Of a stretch of DNA of 64,000 nucleotides, positions 6,880 through 15,985 are shown piece after piece. Below the pieces are notes generated by a model. That model did no database searches. It had not been told where the DNA came from and saw only the letters and a list, made by a program, of their open reading frames with translations. Made by a program: the position numbers and the translations under genes. Source of the DNA: Pararhizobium sp. A13 (GTDB lineage: Bacteria > Pseudomonadota > Alphaproteobacteria > Rhizobiales > Rhizobiaceae); NCBI RefSeq assembly GCF_040126305.1, contig NZ_CP149510.1:1747001-1811000 (forward strand), written 5' to 3'. How positions within the stretch are numbered: the stretch's first letter is position 1; each line of letters starts with the position of its first letter.

Positions 6880-9270
6880 ATGCTAAGACTTGGAACGCTA
6901 TTTCTTGCTACATTGAGTTTGACCGCGGCTTCGACGTACTGCGCCCGCGCGCAGCAAGTCACAGGTGAGATGGGCTCGCCCAGCGCAACGACGACGATCG
7001 ACGGCAGGTACCTGCCGAATCCTCCAGCGAGTTTCGGTGGAGAAATCGGCCTCGACGCGAAGTCCTCAAGGGCCTACTGGCCGCCACAGATCGTGCCCCA
7101 GAAGGGGGCTCCGAACATTCTCTTGATCATGACCGATGATGCTGGCTACGGCGTTGCCGGGACGTTCGGGGGCGTTATCCCGACCCCGGCAATGGATCGC
7201 GTTGCGAACGCTGGCTTGCGGTTTACGCAGTTCCATTCCACGGCGCTCTGCTCGCCGACGCGCGCCGCGCTGATCACGGGCCGCAATCATCATTCCGTCG
7301 GTTTCGGGGTGATTTCCGAGCAAGCAACGGGCTATCCCGGCTATGACTCCATCCTCGGCGTCGACAATGCTACTATCGGCGAAATCCTGAAGCAGAACGG
7401 ATACGCCACGTCGTGGTTTGGAAAAAACCACAACACCCCTGCTTTTCAATACAGCACCGCCGGGCCGTTCAATCAGTGGCCGACAGGCATGGGCTTCGAC
7501 TACTTCTATGGCTTTATGGGCGGAGACACCAATCAGTGGGAACCGTACCTGTTCCAGAATACGACGCAGATTTTTCCGTGGGTCGGAAAGCCCGGCTACA
7601 ACCTCATCACTGATGAGGCCGACAACGCGATCGATCACATCAAGCAACTGAACGCGGCGGCGCCCGACAAGCCGTTCTTCGTCTACTACGTGCCCGGCGC
7701 AACACACGCGCCGCATCACCCTAGCAAGGAGTGGATCGACAAGTTCAAGGGCAAATTCGACATGGGTTGGAACGAACTGCGCGAGCAGATTTTCGCCAAC
7801 CAAAAACGGCTCGGTGTTGTTCCCGCCAACACGCAATTGACCGAATGGCCGGATAGCCTGCCGAAATGGGAGACGCTGGACGCCGACAGCAAGAAGCTGT
7901 TCGCCCGCCAGGCCGAGGTGTTTGCCGCCTATGTGGCCTATTCAGACCACGAGATCGGCCGCGTGATCCAGGCAGTTGACGATCTGGGCAAGCTGGACAA
8001 CACGCTAATCATCTACATCGAAGGCGACAATGGCACCAGCGCTGAGGGAAGCGTACACGGCACACCCAACGAGTTGATCACCATCGAGGGTATGCAGATT
8101 CCCGTCGCGGAGCAGATGAAGTTCTACGATAGCTGGGGCTCCAACCAGACCTATCCGCACATGTCGGTGGCATGGTCATGGGCCTTCGACACACCGTTCA
8201 AGTGGACGAAGCAGGTCGCGTCTCATTTCGGTGGCACGCGTCAGGGCATGGCGATGTCCTGGCCAGCACGGATCAAGGAAGCAGGTGGGATCCGCAGTCA
8301 GTTCCACCACGTGATCGACATCGTGCCGACCATCCTTGAGGCAACCGGGATCGATGCTCCGGTGATGGTGGATGGCGTGGCACAGAAACCGATCGAAGGT
8401 GTCAGCATGGCCTATAGCTGGGACAATGCCCAGGCTCCATCGGCCCGCAAAACGCAGTATTTCGAGATGTTCGGCAACCGCGCCATCTACAATGACGGTT
8501 GGTATGCCTGCACTACACCACCAGCCGCGCCTTGGTTGATGGGAACGACCACGATGCCGGACGTCGTCGACGGCTATAAATGGGAACTGTACAACCTTAC
8601 GGAGGACTTCTCCCAGAACAACGATCTAGCTGCAAAGAATCCGGACAAGCTGCAAGAGATGCAGGAACTGTTTCTGATGGAAGCAGCAAAATACGACGTC
8701 TTCCCGTTGGACAACTCGATCCTGGAGCGTCTCCTCACGCCGCGGCCGAGTACCACTGCCGGGAGGAACGAGTTCACCTACTCCGGCGTGATGTCCGGTA
8801 TCCCATCGAGCAATGCTCCGAGCGTCGTGAACAGGTCCTACACGATCACTGCGGAGGTAAGCATTCCGGAAGGCGGCGGCGAAGGCATGCTCGTGACCAC
8901 GGGCGGGCGCTTCGGCGGATACGGGTTCTATCTGCTCAACGGCAAGCCCGTGTTCCTGTACAACTTCGTCAACATGGAGCGCTTTCGTTGGGAGGGCCGG
9001 GACGCCCTTTCATCCGGAAAGCACACGCTTGCCTTCGATTTCAAGTCTGACGGTCCCGGCTTTGGCAAGGGCGGTACTGGTGTCCTGAAGGTGGACGGCA
9101 AAGAGGTTGCCAATGAGAAGATTCCGCACACGATCCCAGCGCTCATGCCATGGGATGAGACCTTCGACGTGGGGGTCGATACCCGCACGGGTGTAGAAGA
9201 AACAGACTATCAAGTGCCCTTTGCTTTCAACGGCGAAATCGCAAAGCTGACCGTGAATCTGCAGCCATAG
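6880..9270 (+). CDS. Arylsulfatase, exported
   Basis: A 796-residue protein. Residues 1-24 are a signal peptide ending in CARAQQ. The sulfatase/alkaline-phosphatase domain begins with NILLIMTDDAGYG, whose Asp pair binds the metal. The maturation signature CSPTRAALITGR follows at Cys124; this Cys is converted to formylglycine by a sulfatase-modifying enzyme. His and Lys ligands appear in GKNHNTP and ATHAPHHPSKEW, and the metal site is closed by EGDNGTSAEGS. After about residue 600 there is an extra beta-sandwich-like C-terminal domain (GGRFGGYGFYLLNGKPVF). It probably cleaves sulfate esters in the periplasm. No modifying enzyme is visible in the window. Confidence 0.92.
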   Translation: MLRLGTLFLATLSLTAASTYCARAQQVTGEMGSPSATTTIDGRYLPNPPASFGGEIGLDAKSSRAYWPPQIVPQKGAPNILLIMTDDAGYGVAGTFGGVIPTPAMDRVANAGLRFTQFHSTALCSPTRAALITGRNHHSVGFGVISEQATGYPGYDSILGVDNATIGEILKQNGYATSWFGKNHNTPAFQYSTAGPFNQWPTGMGFDYFYGFMGGDTNQWEPYLFQNTTQIFPWVGKPGYNLITDEADNAIDHIKQLNAAAPDKPFFVYYVPGATHAPHHPSKEWIDKFKGKFDMGWNELREQIFANQKRLGVVPANTQLTEWPDSLPKWETLDADSKKLFARQAEVFAAYVAYSDHEIGRVIQAVDDLGKLDNTLIIYIEGDNGTSAEGSVHGTPNELITIEGMQIPVAEQMKFYDSWGSNQTYPHMSVAWSWAFDTPFKWTKQVASHFGGTRQGMAMSWPARIKEAGGIRSQFHHVIDIVPTILEATGIDAPVMVDGVAQKPIEGVSMAYSWDNAQAPSARKTQYFEMFGNRAIYNDGWYACTTPPAAPWLMGTTTMPDVVDGYKWELYNLTEDFSQNNDLAAKNPDKLQEMQELFLMEAAKYDVFPLDNSILERLLTPRPSTTAGRNEFTYSGVMSGIPSSNAPSVVNRSYTITAEVSIPEGGGEGMLVTTGGRFGGYGFYLLNGKPVFLYNFVNMERFRWEGRDALSSGKHTLAFDFKSDGPGFGKGGTGVLKVDGKEVANEKIPHTIPALMPWDETFDVGVDTRTGVEETDYQVPFAFNGEIAKLTVNLQP

Positions 9271-9289
9271 CGAGATCGTCGGAACAAGG

Positions 9290-9316
9290 TGGGGACGTTG
9301 GGCACCAACGTCCCCA
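9290..9316 (+). terminator. Strong hairpin after the sulfatase gene, no T tract
   Basis: TGGGGACGTTGG, a 3-nt loop (GCA) and the exact complement CCAACGTCCCCA form a perfect 12-bp stem 20 nt after the stop. No run of T follows, so it may stabilise the mRNA 3' end or act as a weak terminator. Confidence 0.5.
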
Positions 9317-9506
9317 GTTGGCGAGAAACTTCAGTTCATGCCGCTTCTTAACCGCGGCGCTATCGACGACGTTTGCGATCGGTGTGGGTTAAGAATGCCG
9401 CGTCGATCCGGCTAACCCGCAGGCTGCTGACGATCGGCATCTCGTGGGACCTTGGACTGCTGAAGTAGCGAAACGCCCACAGATGGGCAAACCGGGAGTA
9501 TTCCTC

Positions 9507-10205
9507 ATGGTTCGGAAATTCGATATTCGCATCCTTACTGTCGCAGCAGGTCTGCTGTCCTTCACCGGGGTGGCGCTGGCCGAAGACGCGATCAGCGCAC
9601 CAGCGCAGAAGACCATCGGCGCGACCCAAACGAAGATGGTCCCGTCGCTGGCCGTTCTCAACTCTGGGGGCGCGACACTGGTCAACGGCAAGCTGACAAT
9701 GACAAGCATGTCGGCGAACACGATCGTGTTCGCCGACCGCCCGGTGAGATCGGCCGGGCATGTGCTGACCTCCGACTTCATCAAGCAGTGGGGTGAGGGC
9801 AAGGACAGCTTCGCAAGCGACCCGCCCAACGCAACCATCTCGGTGCTGAACAGCGACGGATCGGCGATCGAGGACGCGGTCGTCGTCCTGAACAAGCCGA
9901 AGTTGGAAGACGGCACCCTGACATTCGACGTCGAGGTTCTGGAGGGTGAACTCACCAACGCCAACGGCCCGGCTTCGCTCTTTATCGACTGGTTTGCAGC
10001 CCGCGCCGGAATGGGACGTGTAGGAGTCGTCGGCGGCGTCGGCGTACGTGCTCCGGTGTGGCATGGGGGCTGGTACGCGCATCCGGCCGCCGGCTACGGC
10101 GCGGCGGTGGCGGCAGGTGCCGTCATCGGAGCGGCGGCGGCTTCCGGCGAGCGGCCCTATTATCCTCCGGCATGCGGTTACTACCCCTATCCGCCATGCT
10201 ACTGA
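9507..10205 (+). CDS. Exported protein of unknown function with Gly/Ala/Tyr-rich tail
   Basis: A protein of 232 residues from the ATG at 9507, which follows a GGGAGT ribosome binding site; an in-frame upstream start lacks signal-peptide character. The signal peptide ends in ALAED. The middle part (about residues 30-150) is a compact mixed domain with MVPSLAVLNSGGATLVNG, ANTIVFADRPVR and ATISVLNSDGSA. The C-terminus is low complexity: Gly/Ala-rich helices (AAVAAGAVIGAAAA) and a Pro/Tyr/Cys end (YYPPACGYYPYPPCY), as in small surface proteins. Such proteins accompany LssY-like genes, and it may form an operon with the next gene 12 nt away. Function is unknown. Confidence 0.65.
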   Translation: MVRKFDIRILTVAAGLLSFTGVALAEDAISAPAQKTIGATQTKMVPSLAVLNSGGATLVNGKLTMTSMSANTIVFADRPVRSAGHVLTSDFIKQWGEGKDSFASDPPNATISVLNSDGSAIEDAVVVLNKPKLEDGTLTFDVEVLEGELTNANGPASLFIDWFAARAGMGRVGVVGGVGVRAPVWHGGWYAHPAAGYGAAVAAGAVIGAAAASGERPYYPPACGYYPYPPCY

Positions 10206-10217
10206 AACGCGAAACGG

Positions 10218-10958
10218 GTGAACGTTATGCCTCCGGATATAGCCATGCCTCGCCGACGCTGGATGAGGGTGGCGGCAAGCTCTGCCGCCGCCATCCTGAT
10301 TGTCTACCTTCTGGTCTGCTATTTCATCATGCCAGAACTCTGGGTCTTTCATGATCGGGACCGCTTGGTCGATTTCAGCAAAATGGTAACGACCACGGAA
10401 CAGGACATTCCAGGCGATCCGATCAATGTCGGCCTCGTCGGCTCGAAGGAGCAGGTGATCCGCGCCTTCGCTGCGGCAGCCTGGGATCCGGCCGACAAGA
10501 TCACCCTGATGTCGTCGGTCGAAATCGGATTGAGTGTCGTGCTCGATCGGCCAGACCTCGACGCCCCGGTGAGTGCGCTGCTGTTCGAGGGGCGCAAACA
10601 GGATCTGGCCTTCGAAAAGCCCGTGGGCAAGAGCGCCGATGAACGCCATCATGTGCGCTTCTGGATGGCAGAAACGCCTGGTCCTGACGGCGTTCCGCTC
10701 TGGCTGGGTTCAGCAAGCTTTGATCGCGGCGTCGGCTTCAGCCATGACACGGGTCAGATCACTCATCACATCGGCCCTGACCTCGACGCAGATCGGGGAC
10801 TGGTGATCGGCGACCTGCAGAACGCCGGACAGATTGCCTTGACCTACGAGCGCGCAGGCATCGGCGCGACCAAAGTCGGTCGCAATGGCGGTGGCGATCC
10901 CTATTTCACGGACGGGAAGGTGCTCGTTGGAGTTCTGAAGACTGGTGCTGCGCAGTAG
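10218..10958 (+). CDS. LssY C-terminal domain membrane protein
   Basis: A protein of 246 residues if started at the GTG 10218; the ATG at 10227 is an alternative. An N-terminal transmembrane helix at about residues 18-38 (AASSAAAILIVYLLVCYF) is followed by a soluble domain with DPINVGLVGSKEQVIRAF, HHVRFWMAE, LWLGSASFDRGVGFS and THHIGPDLDADR. This series matches the C-terminal domain of Legionella LssY-type proteins, which is often linked to phosphatase or sulfatase loci. The enzymatic role of this domain is not established. It is the last gene of the accessory region before the flagellar regulon. Confidence 0.75.
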   Translation: MNVMPPDIAMPRRRWMRVAASSAAAILIVYLLVCYFIMPELWVFHDRDRLVDFSKMVTTTEQDIPGDPINVGLVGSKEQVIRAFAAAAWDPADKITLMSSVEIGLSVVLDRPDLDAPVSALLFEGRKQDLAFEKPVGKSADERHHVRFWMAETPGPDGVPLWLGSASFDRGVGFSHDTGQITHHIGPDLDADRGLVIGDLQNAGQIALTYERAGIGATKVGRNGGGDPYFTDGKVLVGVLKTGAAQ

Positions 10959-11307
10959 CGGCGACGACTTGCAGCATGTCGTCGGAGACCAAAGCGTTTC
11001 GATTCGTGCAGACTTGGATGTTGGACGGGCGTTTCGGCCATATCATACAGATCGCAGATTGGACCTTTCTCAACGCAGCAGCACGACTGCTGCATCGCGA
11101 GACTCGAACTTGAACTCGGGATCGGGTTGTCGGCACCAGGTGTTTTTCGAGGCGATGAACCGAGACGCTCTGATAAGAGCGTCTCGTCGTGATCTTGATG
11201 CGTGCAAAACGGCTTCGCTTGGAATCGTTTGACCAGTTCGCGGACATGGGCGATCGGTGCGCAGGGATGGGGTGGTAAACACGTCAAAAGCGGGCCTTCA
11301 AGACAAG
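10959..11307. other. Intergenic region with a perfect inverted repeat
   Basis: There is no credible gene. CGAGACGCTC, TGATAA, GAGCGTCTCG (11161-11186) forms a perfect 10-bp stem with a 6-nt loop and no T tract. The region marks the junction between accessory genes and the flagellar regulon. Confidence 0.45.
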
Positions 11308-11335
11308 TTCGCGCAAGTTTCGTTTCCTAGTGTGC
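11308..11335 (+). promoter_or_regulatory. Flagellar promoter-like motif upstream of fliF
   Basis: TTCGCGCAAG, 10 nt, TAG, then TGTGCC. This is one of seven copies in the window, each at the head of a flagellar transcription unit. It lies about 140 nt before the fliF start, leaving a long leader. Confidence 0.6.
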
Positions 11336-11473
11336 CAATCGGGGCTGGTAGATTTGGCGTGATTTGACGAAGGCACGGGCCGAATCGATCCAGTAATCCC
11401 GAATGTTTGGATCTGCGCATGTCCCGGGCGATGTTGCCTGTACGGAACATGCGCCACTGGGTGCGGAAACAGA

Positions 11474-13162
11474 ATGAATCTGTTGGATCAACTTTCGACG
11501 GTCACGAAGAACCTGGCGAGTCTCGGGCAGGGCAAGCTCATCGCGCTGGTAGCAGCCGGAGTGGTTGCAGTCGGGATTGTTCTCGCTACCGGCCTTTACG
11601 TCAACAAGCCATCCTATGAAACGCTGTATGTCGGGCTGGAAAGCAGCGACCTCAATCAGGTCAGTGTCGCGCTTGCCGAAGCGAATATGGACTTCGAAGT
11701 GGGAGCCGATGGTTCGAGCCTGCAGGTGCCGGTCGGCATGACGGGCAAGGCCCGGCTCTATCTCGCCGAGCGCGGCCTGCCCAACAGCGCCAACGCCGGT
11801 TACGAGCTCTTCGACAATGTCGGTTCGCTGGGCCTCACCTCCTTCATGCAGGAAGTCACCCGCGTCCGCGCGCTCGAAGGCGAAATCGCCCGCACCATCC
11901 AGCAGATTTCCGGAATTGCCGCCGCCCGGGTCCACATCGTCATGGCTGATCGTGGCAGCTTCCGGAAGACGGAGCAGAAACCGACGGCCTCGGTGATGAT
12001 CCGAGCGAGTGCCAATATCGGCCGCAACGCCGCAGCATCCATCCGCCATCTGGTTGCTTCGTCCGTTCCGGGGCTGAGCATCGATGACGTGACCATTCTC
12101 GATTCTGCCGGCCAGCTCCTGGCTTCCGGCGACGATCCGGCCAACAGCGCCATGAACCAGTCGCTGGGCATCGTCCAGAACGTTCAGAACGAAATCGAAA
12201 GCAATATCGACAAGGCGCTCGCACCTTTCCTCGGCATGGACAATTTCCGCGCCAGCGTCACAGCTCAACTCAATACCGATACCCAGCAGATCCAGGAAAC
12301 GGTCTTCGATCCGGAATCCCGCGTCGAGCGGTCGACCCGCGTCACCAAGGAAGAACAGAAATCCAGCCAGCAGCAGCCGGACAACGCGGCGACCGTACAG
12401 CAGAACGTTCCTCAGGCAGCGCCCCAGGGCGGCACTGCCGGACCTCAGTCGAACGACCAGACCGAGAAAAAGGAAGAGCAGACCAACTACGAGATCAACT
12501 CGAAGACCGTCGCGACCGTCAAAAGCAGCTATTCGGTCGAGAAACTCTCCGTCGCCGTAGTGGTCAACCGCGGCCGTGTGGCCGCGATGGTCGGCGAAGG
12601 CGCGGATCAGGCGAAGATCGATGCCTATATCCAGGACATGCAGAAGATCGTCGCGTCGGCTGTCGGCCTCGATCCTGCCCGTGGCGATGTGATCACGCTG
12701 ACCGCCATGGACTTCGTCAACACGCAGCTCCTCGACGAGCCGGTCTCCGGCCCAGGCATCATGGAGACACTGACCCGCAATCTCGGTGGCATCATCAATG
12801 CCCTTGCCTTCGTCGCGGTTGCCTTCGTGGTCGTCTGGATGGGCATGCGTCCGCTGGCCCGCTCGATGGGTATCGGTACAGGCGCCACGGCGCTCGCCGA
12901 GAACGAAGCAGTCGGCCTGGAACTGCCGGACTTCTCTCCCGCCGCGACGGGCGCAGCAGGCGGGGCGCTCATGGAAGGCTTCGGCTCCGACTTCGGCTTC
13001 GACAGCACCGACGACCTGCTCAGCCTCGGCGACGACAGCGAGGGCGGCTTCAACCGCCGGGTCAAGGAAGGCCCCGAACGCAGGCTCGCCCGCATGGTGG
13101 AAATCAGCGAAGAGCGTGCTGCCAAGATCCTTCGCAAGTGGGTTGCAGAAAAAGCAGCGTGA
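11474..13162 (+). CDS. fliF: Flagellar MS-ring protein FliF
   Basis: A 562-residue protein. An N-terminal transmembrane helix (LIALVAAGVVAVGIVLATGL, about residues 25-45) is followed by the periplasmic YscJ/FliF domains: YETLYVGLESSDLNQV, VPVGMTGKARLYLAERGLP and ARVHIVMADRGSF. A Gln/Asn-rich linker (about residues 295-345) precedes a second transmembrane helix near residue 440 (INALAFVAVAFVVVWMG). The C-terminal cytoplasmic tail binds FliG (RRLARMVEISEERAAKILRKW). It forms the MS ring, the base on which the rod, switch and export gate assemble. It appears to be transcribed alone, because a hairpin terminator follows. Confidence 0.97.
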   Translation: MNLLDQLSTVTKNLASLGQGKLIALVAAGVVAVGIVLATGLYVNKPSYETLYVGLESSDLNQVSVALAEANMDFEVGADGSSLQVPVGMTGKARLYLAERGLPNSANAGYELFDNVGSLGLTSFMQEVTRVRALEGEIARTIQQISGIAAARVHIVMADRGSFRKTEQKPTASVMIRASANIGRNAAASIRHLVASSVPGLSIDDVTILDSAGQLLASGDDPANSAMNQSLGIVQNVQNEIESNIDKALAPFLGMDNFRASVTAQLNTDTQQIQETVFDPESRVERSTRVTKEEQKSSQQQPDNAATVQQNVPQAAPQGGTAGPQSNDQTEKKEEQTNYEINSKTVATVKSSYSVEKLSVAVVVNRGRVAAMVGEGADQAKIDAYIQDMQKIVASAVGLDPARGDVITLTAMDFVNTQLLDEPVSGPGIMETLTRNLGGIINALAFVAVAFVVVWMGMRPLARSMGIGTGATALAENEAVGLELPDFSPAATGAAGGALMEGFGSDFGFDSTDDLLSLGDDSEGGFNRRVKEGPERRLARMVEISEERAAKILRKWVAEKAA

Positions 13163-13196
13163 TCGCTCGTCTGGACACGGGCCCCACGAACTGCCC

Positions 13197-13220
13197 AACC
13201 CGCCGTCTCGGCGGGTTTCT
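13197..13220 (+). terminator. Rho-independent terminator after fliF
   Basis: AACCCGCC, a GTCTC loop, GGCGGGTT, then TTCTCGTT. An 8-bp GC-rich stem ends in T residues 34 nt after the fliF stop. Confidence 0.75.
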
Positions 13221-14008
13221 CGTTCCAGGGCCGCGCCTTAGCCAGAAACGCGGATGCTGTCCTGCGCACGCGAAATAGACCCCCACCCATTCAGTGTATT
13301 GCCGCGAATCTTTGGCCGGCCGGCAAGAATCGCGCGTCGACAACTCAGCCTGCGCAGCGCGCCGGAATTTATTATATTTAATAGATCGTTAATTTATCCC
13401 CGAGAAAGGGCGCTCTGGTCTGAGCCATTGCTAGCCGTGTCCAATGTATTGAATCGGGAAATCCGGAGATGTCCGCCAAATCTGAAATATTACAGCAATA
13501 ATATTTGCAGCGATACTTTGTAATCTTTGGCAGTGCGATCAATCTAGACGTTAAACCCGCTGGTGCAATTCTGCAACAATGTGAAAAAACAAATAGAAAA
13601 ATGAAAACTTGACAAATTAGATTTGGCTTTAAAAGGCTGATTTGCGGGGCGTGTTTTTGGATGCTTGAACGAACATTGCGCTGGCCTACCGGCCGAAATT
13701 TGCTCAATAAAAAGTATGACAAAATTAAAATCATTAAATTTCAAATATTTATTTCTATCACCGGTTTATGCTTTCCCTTCGATCCTCCTGCCGATCAGAT
13801 GATTTCGAATCGGGTGCATGGAAGCTGCCAAAAGTAAATCGCGAGAAGGGGGGTAGTAGTTTTTCGCAGGGAGCGATGTACATTTTGTGTAGTGATTCGC
13901 GTACTGATTTGCGTCGGGTTGAGGAAGGCGGAATGCCTCGACCCAGGGCCGGCGGTGGCAAACAAGCGCTTGAATGAGCACGGACGAATCCATCACGGGG
14001 GTAATGTC
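13221..14008. other. Long AT-rich intergenic region upstream of visN
   Basis: About 790 nt without a credible gene. The stretch 13355-13790 is far more AT-rich than the rest of the window, with runs such as TATTATATTTAATAG and ATTAAAATCATTAAATTT. Frames in it have compositions unlike the neighbouring genes. It must contain the visNR promoter. A TGTACA core lies at 13876-13881. The GGGGG at 13997-14001 serves as the visN ribosome binding site. Confidence 0.5.
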
Positions 14009-14749
14009 ATGGATGCTCTACAGACAGAGATTGCGATCTGGCCGGCGCCGGTTGCTTCGCTACGCGGTGCCGGACGGGCACTGTCAAAAGAACAATTGAT
14101 CCGCAGGCTCGGCGAGTTTGCGGAACGTGGCAACCTCAGCCGAGGACTTGCCGCCCTGACGGACTATGTAGGGGCTACCCACTATCTTCTCGCCCGCTAT
14201 GATCTGTCGCAGGATGAAGGTCTGGATTTTGTCGTGTGTTCGGATTGGCCGTTCGACGTGGTCAAGCGGCTTGGCAAGGTGCTGTCGCAACTCCATTCCA
14301 AGACCAACGAAATGGAGAAGTGCCTTTCGGTGATGCAGCCGGTGTTCATGAGCCTGCCGGATGACATCGACGTCAGCCGCGGCATCAGCCGTGAATATTG
14401 CGCCATCACCTTCAACGTTGGCCGCACCCGGCTGTCACTGATGCTGCTCTTCCCGCAGGATGTCATCCTCTCGCAGGAGAGCCTGAGGGATATCGGCCTG
14501 CTGACCGGGTATTTCGCCAGCTTCACCAAAGAACGCGGTGCACGCACCGATCGCGAGTTCGAGCTGACGGAACGCGAGCTCGAGTGCCTCTTCTGGATTG
14601 CCGAGGGCAAGACGAGCGACGAAATTGCCGTCATCCTCGGTATCTCCCGTAACACCATCAACAACTATATCACCAGCGTGATGCGCAAGACGGCGACGAA
14701 GACCCGTTCCGAGGCGATCGCCTACGCTGTCCGCAACAACCTCGTTTAG
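14009..14749 (+). CDS. visN: LuxR-type flagellar master regulator VisN
   Basis: A protein of 246 residues from the ATG at 14009 (MDALQTEIAIW); a longer frame exists but lacks a ribosome binding site as good as ACGGGGG. The N-terminal 160 residues form an autoinducer-domain-like fold (LSRGLAALTDYVGATHYLLARYDLS). The C-terminal LuxR helix-turn-helix is clear: LTERELECLFWIAEGKTSDEIA, then LGISRNTINNYI. In Sinorhizobium VisN and VisR act together, probably as a heterodimer, at the top of the motility cascade and activate rem. visR follows after 10 nt. The ligand, if any, is unknown. Confidence 0.92.
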   Translation: MDALQTEIAIWPAPVASLRGAGRALSKEQLIRRLGEFAERGNLSRGLAALTDYVGATHYLLARYDLSQDEGLDFVVCSDWPFDVVKRLGKVLSQLHSKTNEMEKCLSVMQPVFMSLPDDIDVSRGISREYCAITFNVGRTRLSLMLLFPQDVILSQESLRDIGLLTGYFASFTKERGARTDREFELTERELECLFWIAEGKTSDEIAVILGISRNTINNYITSVMRKTATKTRSEAIAYAVRNNLV

Positions 14750-14759
14750 GCGCCCGGTC

Positions 14760-15506
14760 ATGACCTTTTTCCTCCCGAACACCCGCGCTGCAGATGATGG
14801 CAAGGCCGGACGCTTGCAGGCCAGGGCGTCGCGGGCAGCAACGCTCGTCGCGCGGCTTCAGGGCATGCAGAAGCAGATCAACGCCAAGAACTTTGCGGTT
14901 CTGCGGCTGAACGGAAACGGCCTGCCGGCGTCGCGCAAGCTGACCTGCGTGCTCGACAACTGGGGCGTCGCCGCCGAAGCGATGGCGCACGAGCTGGTGG
15001 CGGCCTACGGCGACGAGCTGCTTCAGCATCTGGACGCTTCGCTGCTGCCGGTGTTGTGGAACGGCATGGGGGAGCACCAGACTGCCGAGGCACCGGACTT
15101 CGGTCGCTTCACCCGTCGTCTGGAGGCGCGCCTCTTGCCGTATTCCGGCATTGCACTGCCGGTCAGGCTCGGCGCGCAGGGCAACGGCTATGTCGTGTTC
15201 ACGGGCAGCTATATCGACCTCACGAGCGAGGTGATCATCGATCTGCATGGCCGCAGCTGCCAGGTCATGACCGATCTGCTTGCCGCCGACGAGCGGCGCA
15301 TGCTGCCGGCCGAATCGCTGAGCGACCGCGAGATCGGCTGCCTGCAGATGGCCGGCGATGGCTATATCAGCGAAGAGATCGCCGAGAAGATGGGGCTGTC
15401 GGTCCATACGGTCAATGCTTACCTCGGCGCAGCAACGACCAAGCTGGATTCGGTCAACAGAATCCAGGCGATCGCCAAGGCCATTCGTCTCGGTTATATC
15501 AGCTGA
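14760..15506 (+). CDS. visR: LuxR-type flagellar master regulator VisR
   Basis: A 248-residue protein with the same layout as VisN: a divergent N-terminal sensing domain (KLTCVLDNWGVAAEAMAHELVAAY) and a C-terminal LuxR-type helix-turn-helix (LSDREIGCLQMAGDGYISEEIAEKMGL, then VHTVNAYL). The pair visN-visR, 10 nt apart and downstream of fliF, is diagnostic of Rhizobiaceae motility clusters. The protein works as partner of VisN in switching on rem and hence the flagellar structural operons. It converges with the next gene, leaving only 33 nt between stops. Confidence 0.92.
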   Translation: MTFFLPNTRAADDGKAGRLQARASRAATLVARLQGMQKQINAKNFAVLRLNGNGLPASRKLTCVLDNWGVAAEAMAHELVAAYGDELLQHLDASLLPVLWNGMGEHQTAEAPDFGRFTRRLEARLLPYSGIALPVRLGAQGNGYVVFTGSYIDLTSEVIIDLHGRSCQVMTDLLAADERRMLPAESLSDREIGCLQMAGDGYISEEIAEKMGLSVHTVNAYLGAATTKLDSVNRIQAIAKAIRLGYIS

Positions 15507-15539
15507 TTGGTTTGTGGCCGTCATGGCCGGTATCGCGAC

Positions 15540-15980
15540 TCAACTCGCAAGGGCGGTCGGATAGGATTTTACGAATTTCGCAGCGTTGAGGCTGTTTGCC
15601 AGGAACGCGGTGTTCTCGTCCGGATCGCTGGACGGGCTCTTGAATGCGATGTGGTTGATCTCGAGGCCGGCTGTATCCTTGCCGAGCGCCAGCCGGGCAT
15701 AGACCGTGACGCCGTCCGGCTTCAATTCGAGATCGAGCGAGATTTCCGGCTCGGTATCCCAATCCAGCGTATAGTTGCCGCCAATACCAAAATTCACCGT
15801 GCCGGGAAGAAAATAGAGCTCCGCCGCGGACGATACCAGGTCGGCGAGGCTGCCATGCGATTCAAAGCGAAGCAGCGCAATATAGTCGGCCGCATCGATC
15901 AGACGCAATTCGGTCGCAACAGGACGAATCGCATCGGCTACAATTTTTTCGCGTTGTTCGGAATATTCGCATTTTTTCAT
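15540..15980 (-). CDS. Conserved protein of unknown function, flhB operon
   Basis: A protein of 146 residues with no signal peptide. An N-terminal helix (EQREKIVADAIRPVATELRLID) is followed by a beta-rich part (LYFLPGTVNFGIGGNYTLDWD, PEISLDLELKPDGVTVYARLAL). It starts 5 nt after the flhB stop, so it is co-transcribed and probably coupled. Similar proteins occur at this position in other rhizobial motility clusters, to my recollection, but no function is known to me. A role in export or the motor is plausible from context only. Confidence 0.65.
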   Translation of the reverse strand: MKKCEYSEQREKIVADAIRPVATELRLIDAADYIALLRFESHGSLADLVSSAAELYFLPGTVNFGIGGNYTLDWDTEPEISLDLELKPDGVTVYARLALGKDTAGLEINHIAFKSPSSDPDENTAFLANSLNAAKFVKSYPTALAS

Positions 15981-15985
15981 GTCTT

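Noticed and set aside
6449..6880. A 143-codon leftward frame between the small acidic gene and the sulfatase
   Set aside because: Poor composition, overlaps the sulfatase promoter and matches nothing.
10901..11287. Overlapping leftward frames of 113-128 codons between the LssY-type gene and fliF
   Set aside because: They overlap each other in different frames, run into the upstream gene's coding sequence and match no family.
11415..11454. An 8-bp inverted repeat (GCGCATGT/ACATGCGC) in the fliF leader
   Set aside because: Short stem with a 24-nt loop and no overlap with the ribosome binding site; may be chance in a GC-rich leader.
13378..13734. A 118-codon leftward frame in the AT-rich region before visN
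   Set aside because: Composition is unlike the neighbours, no ribosome binding site, no recognisable domain; it arises from the AT-rich sequence.
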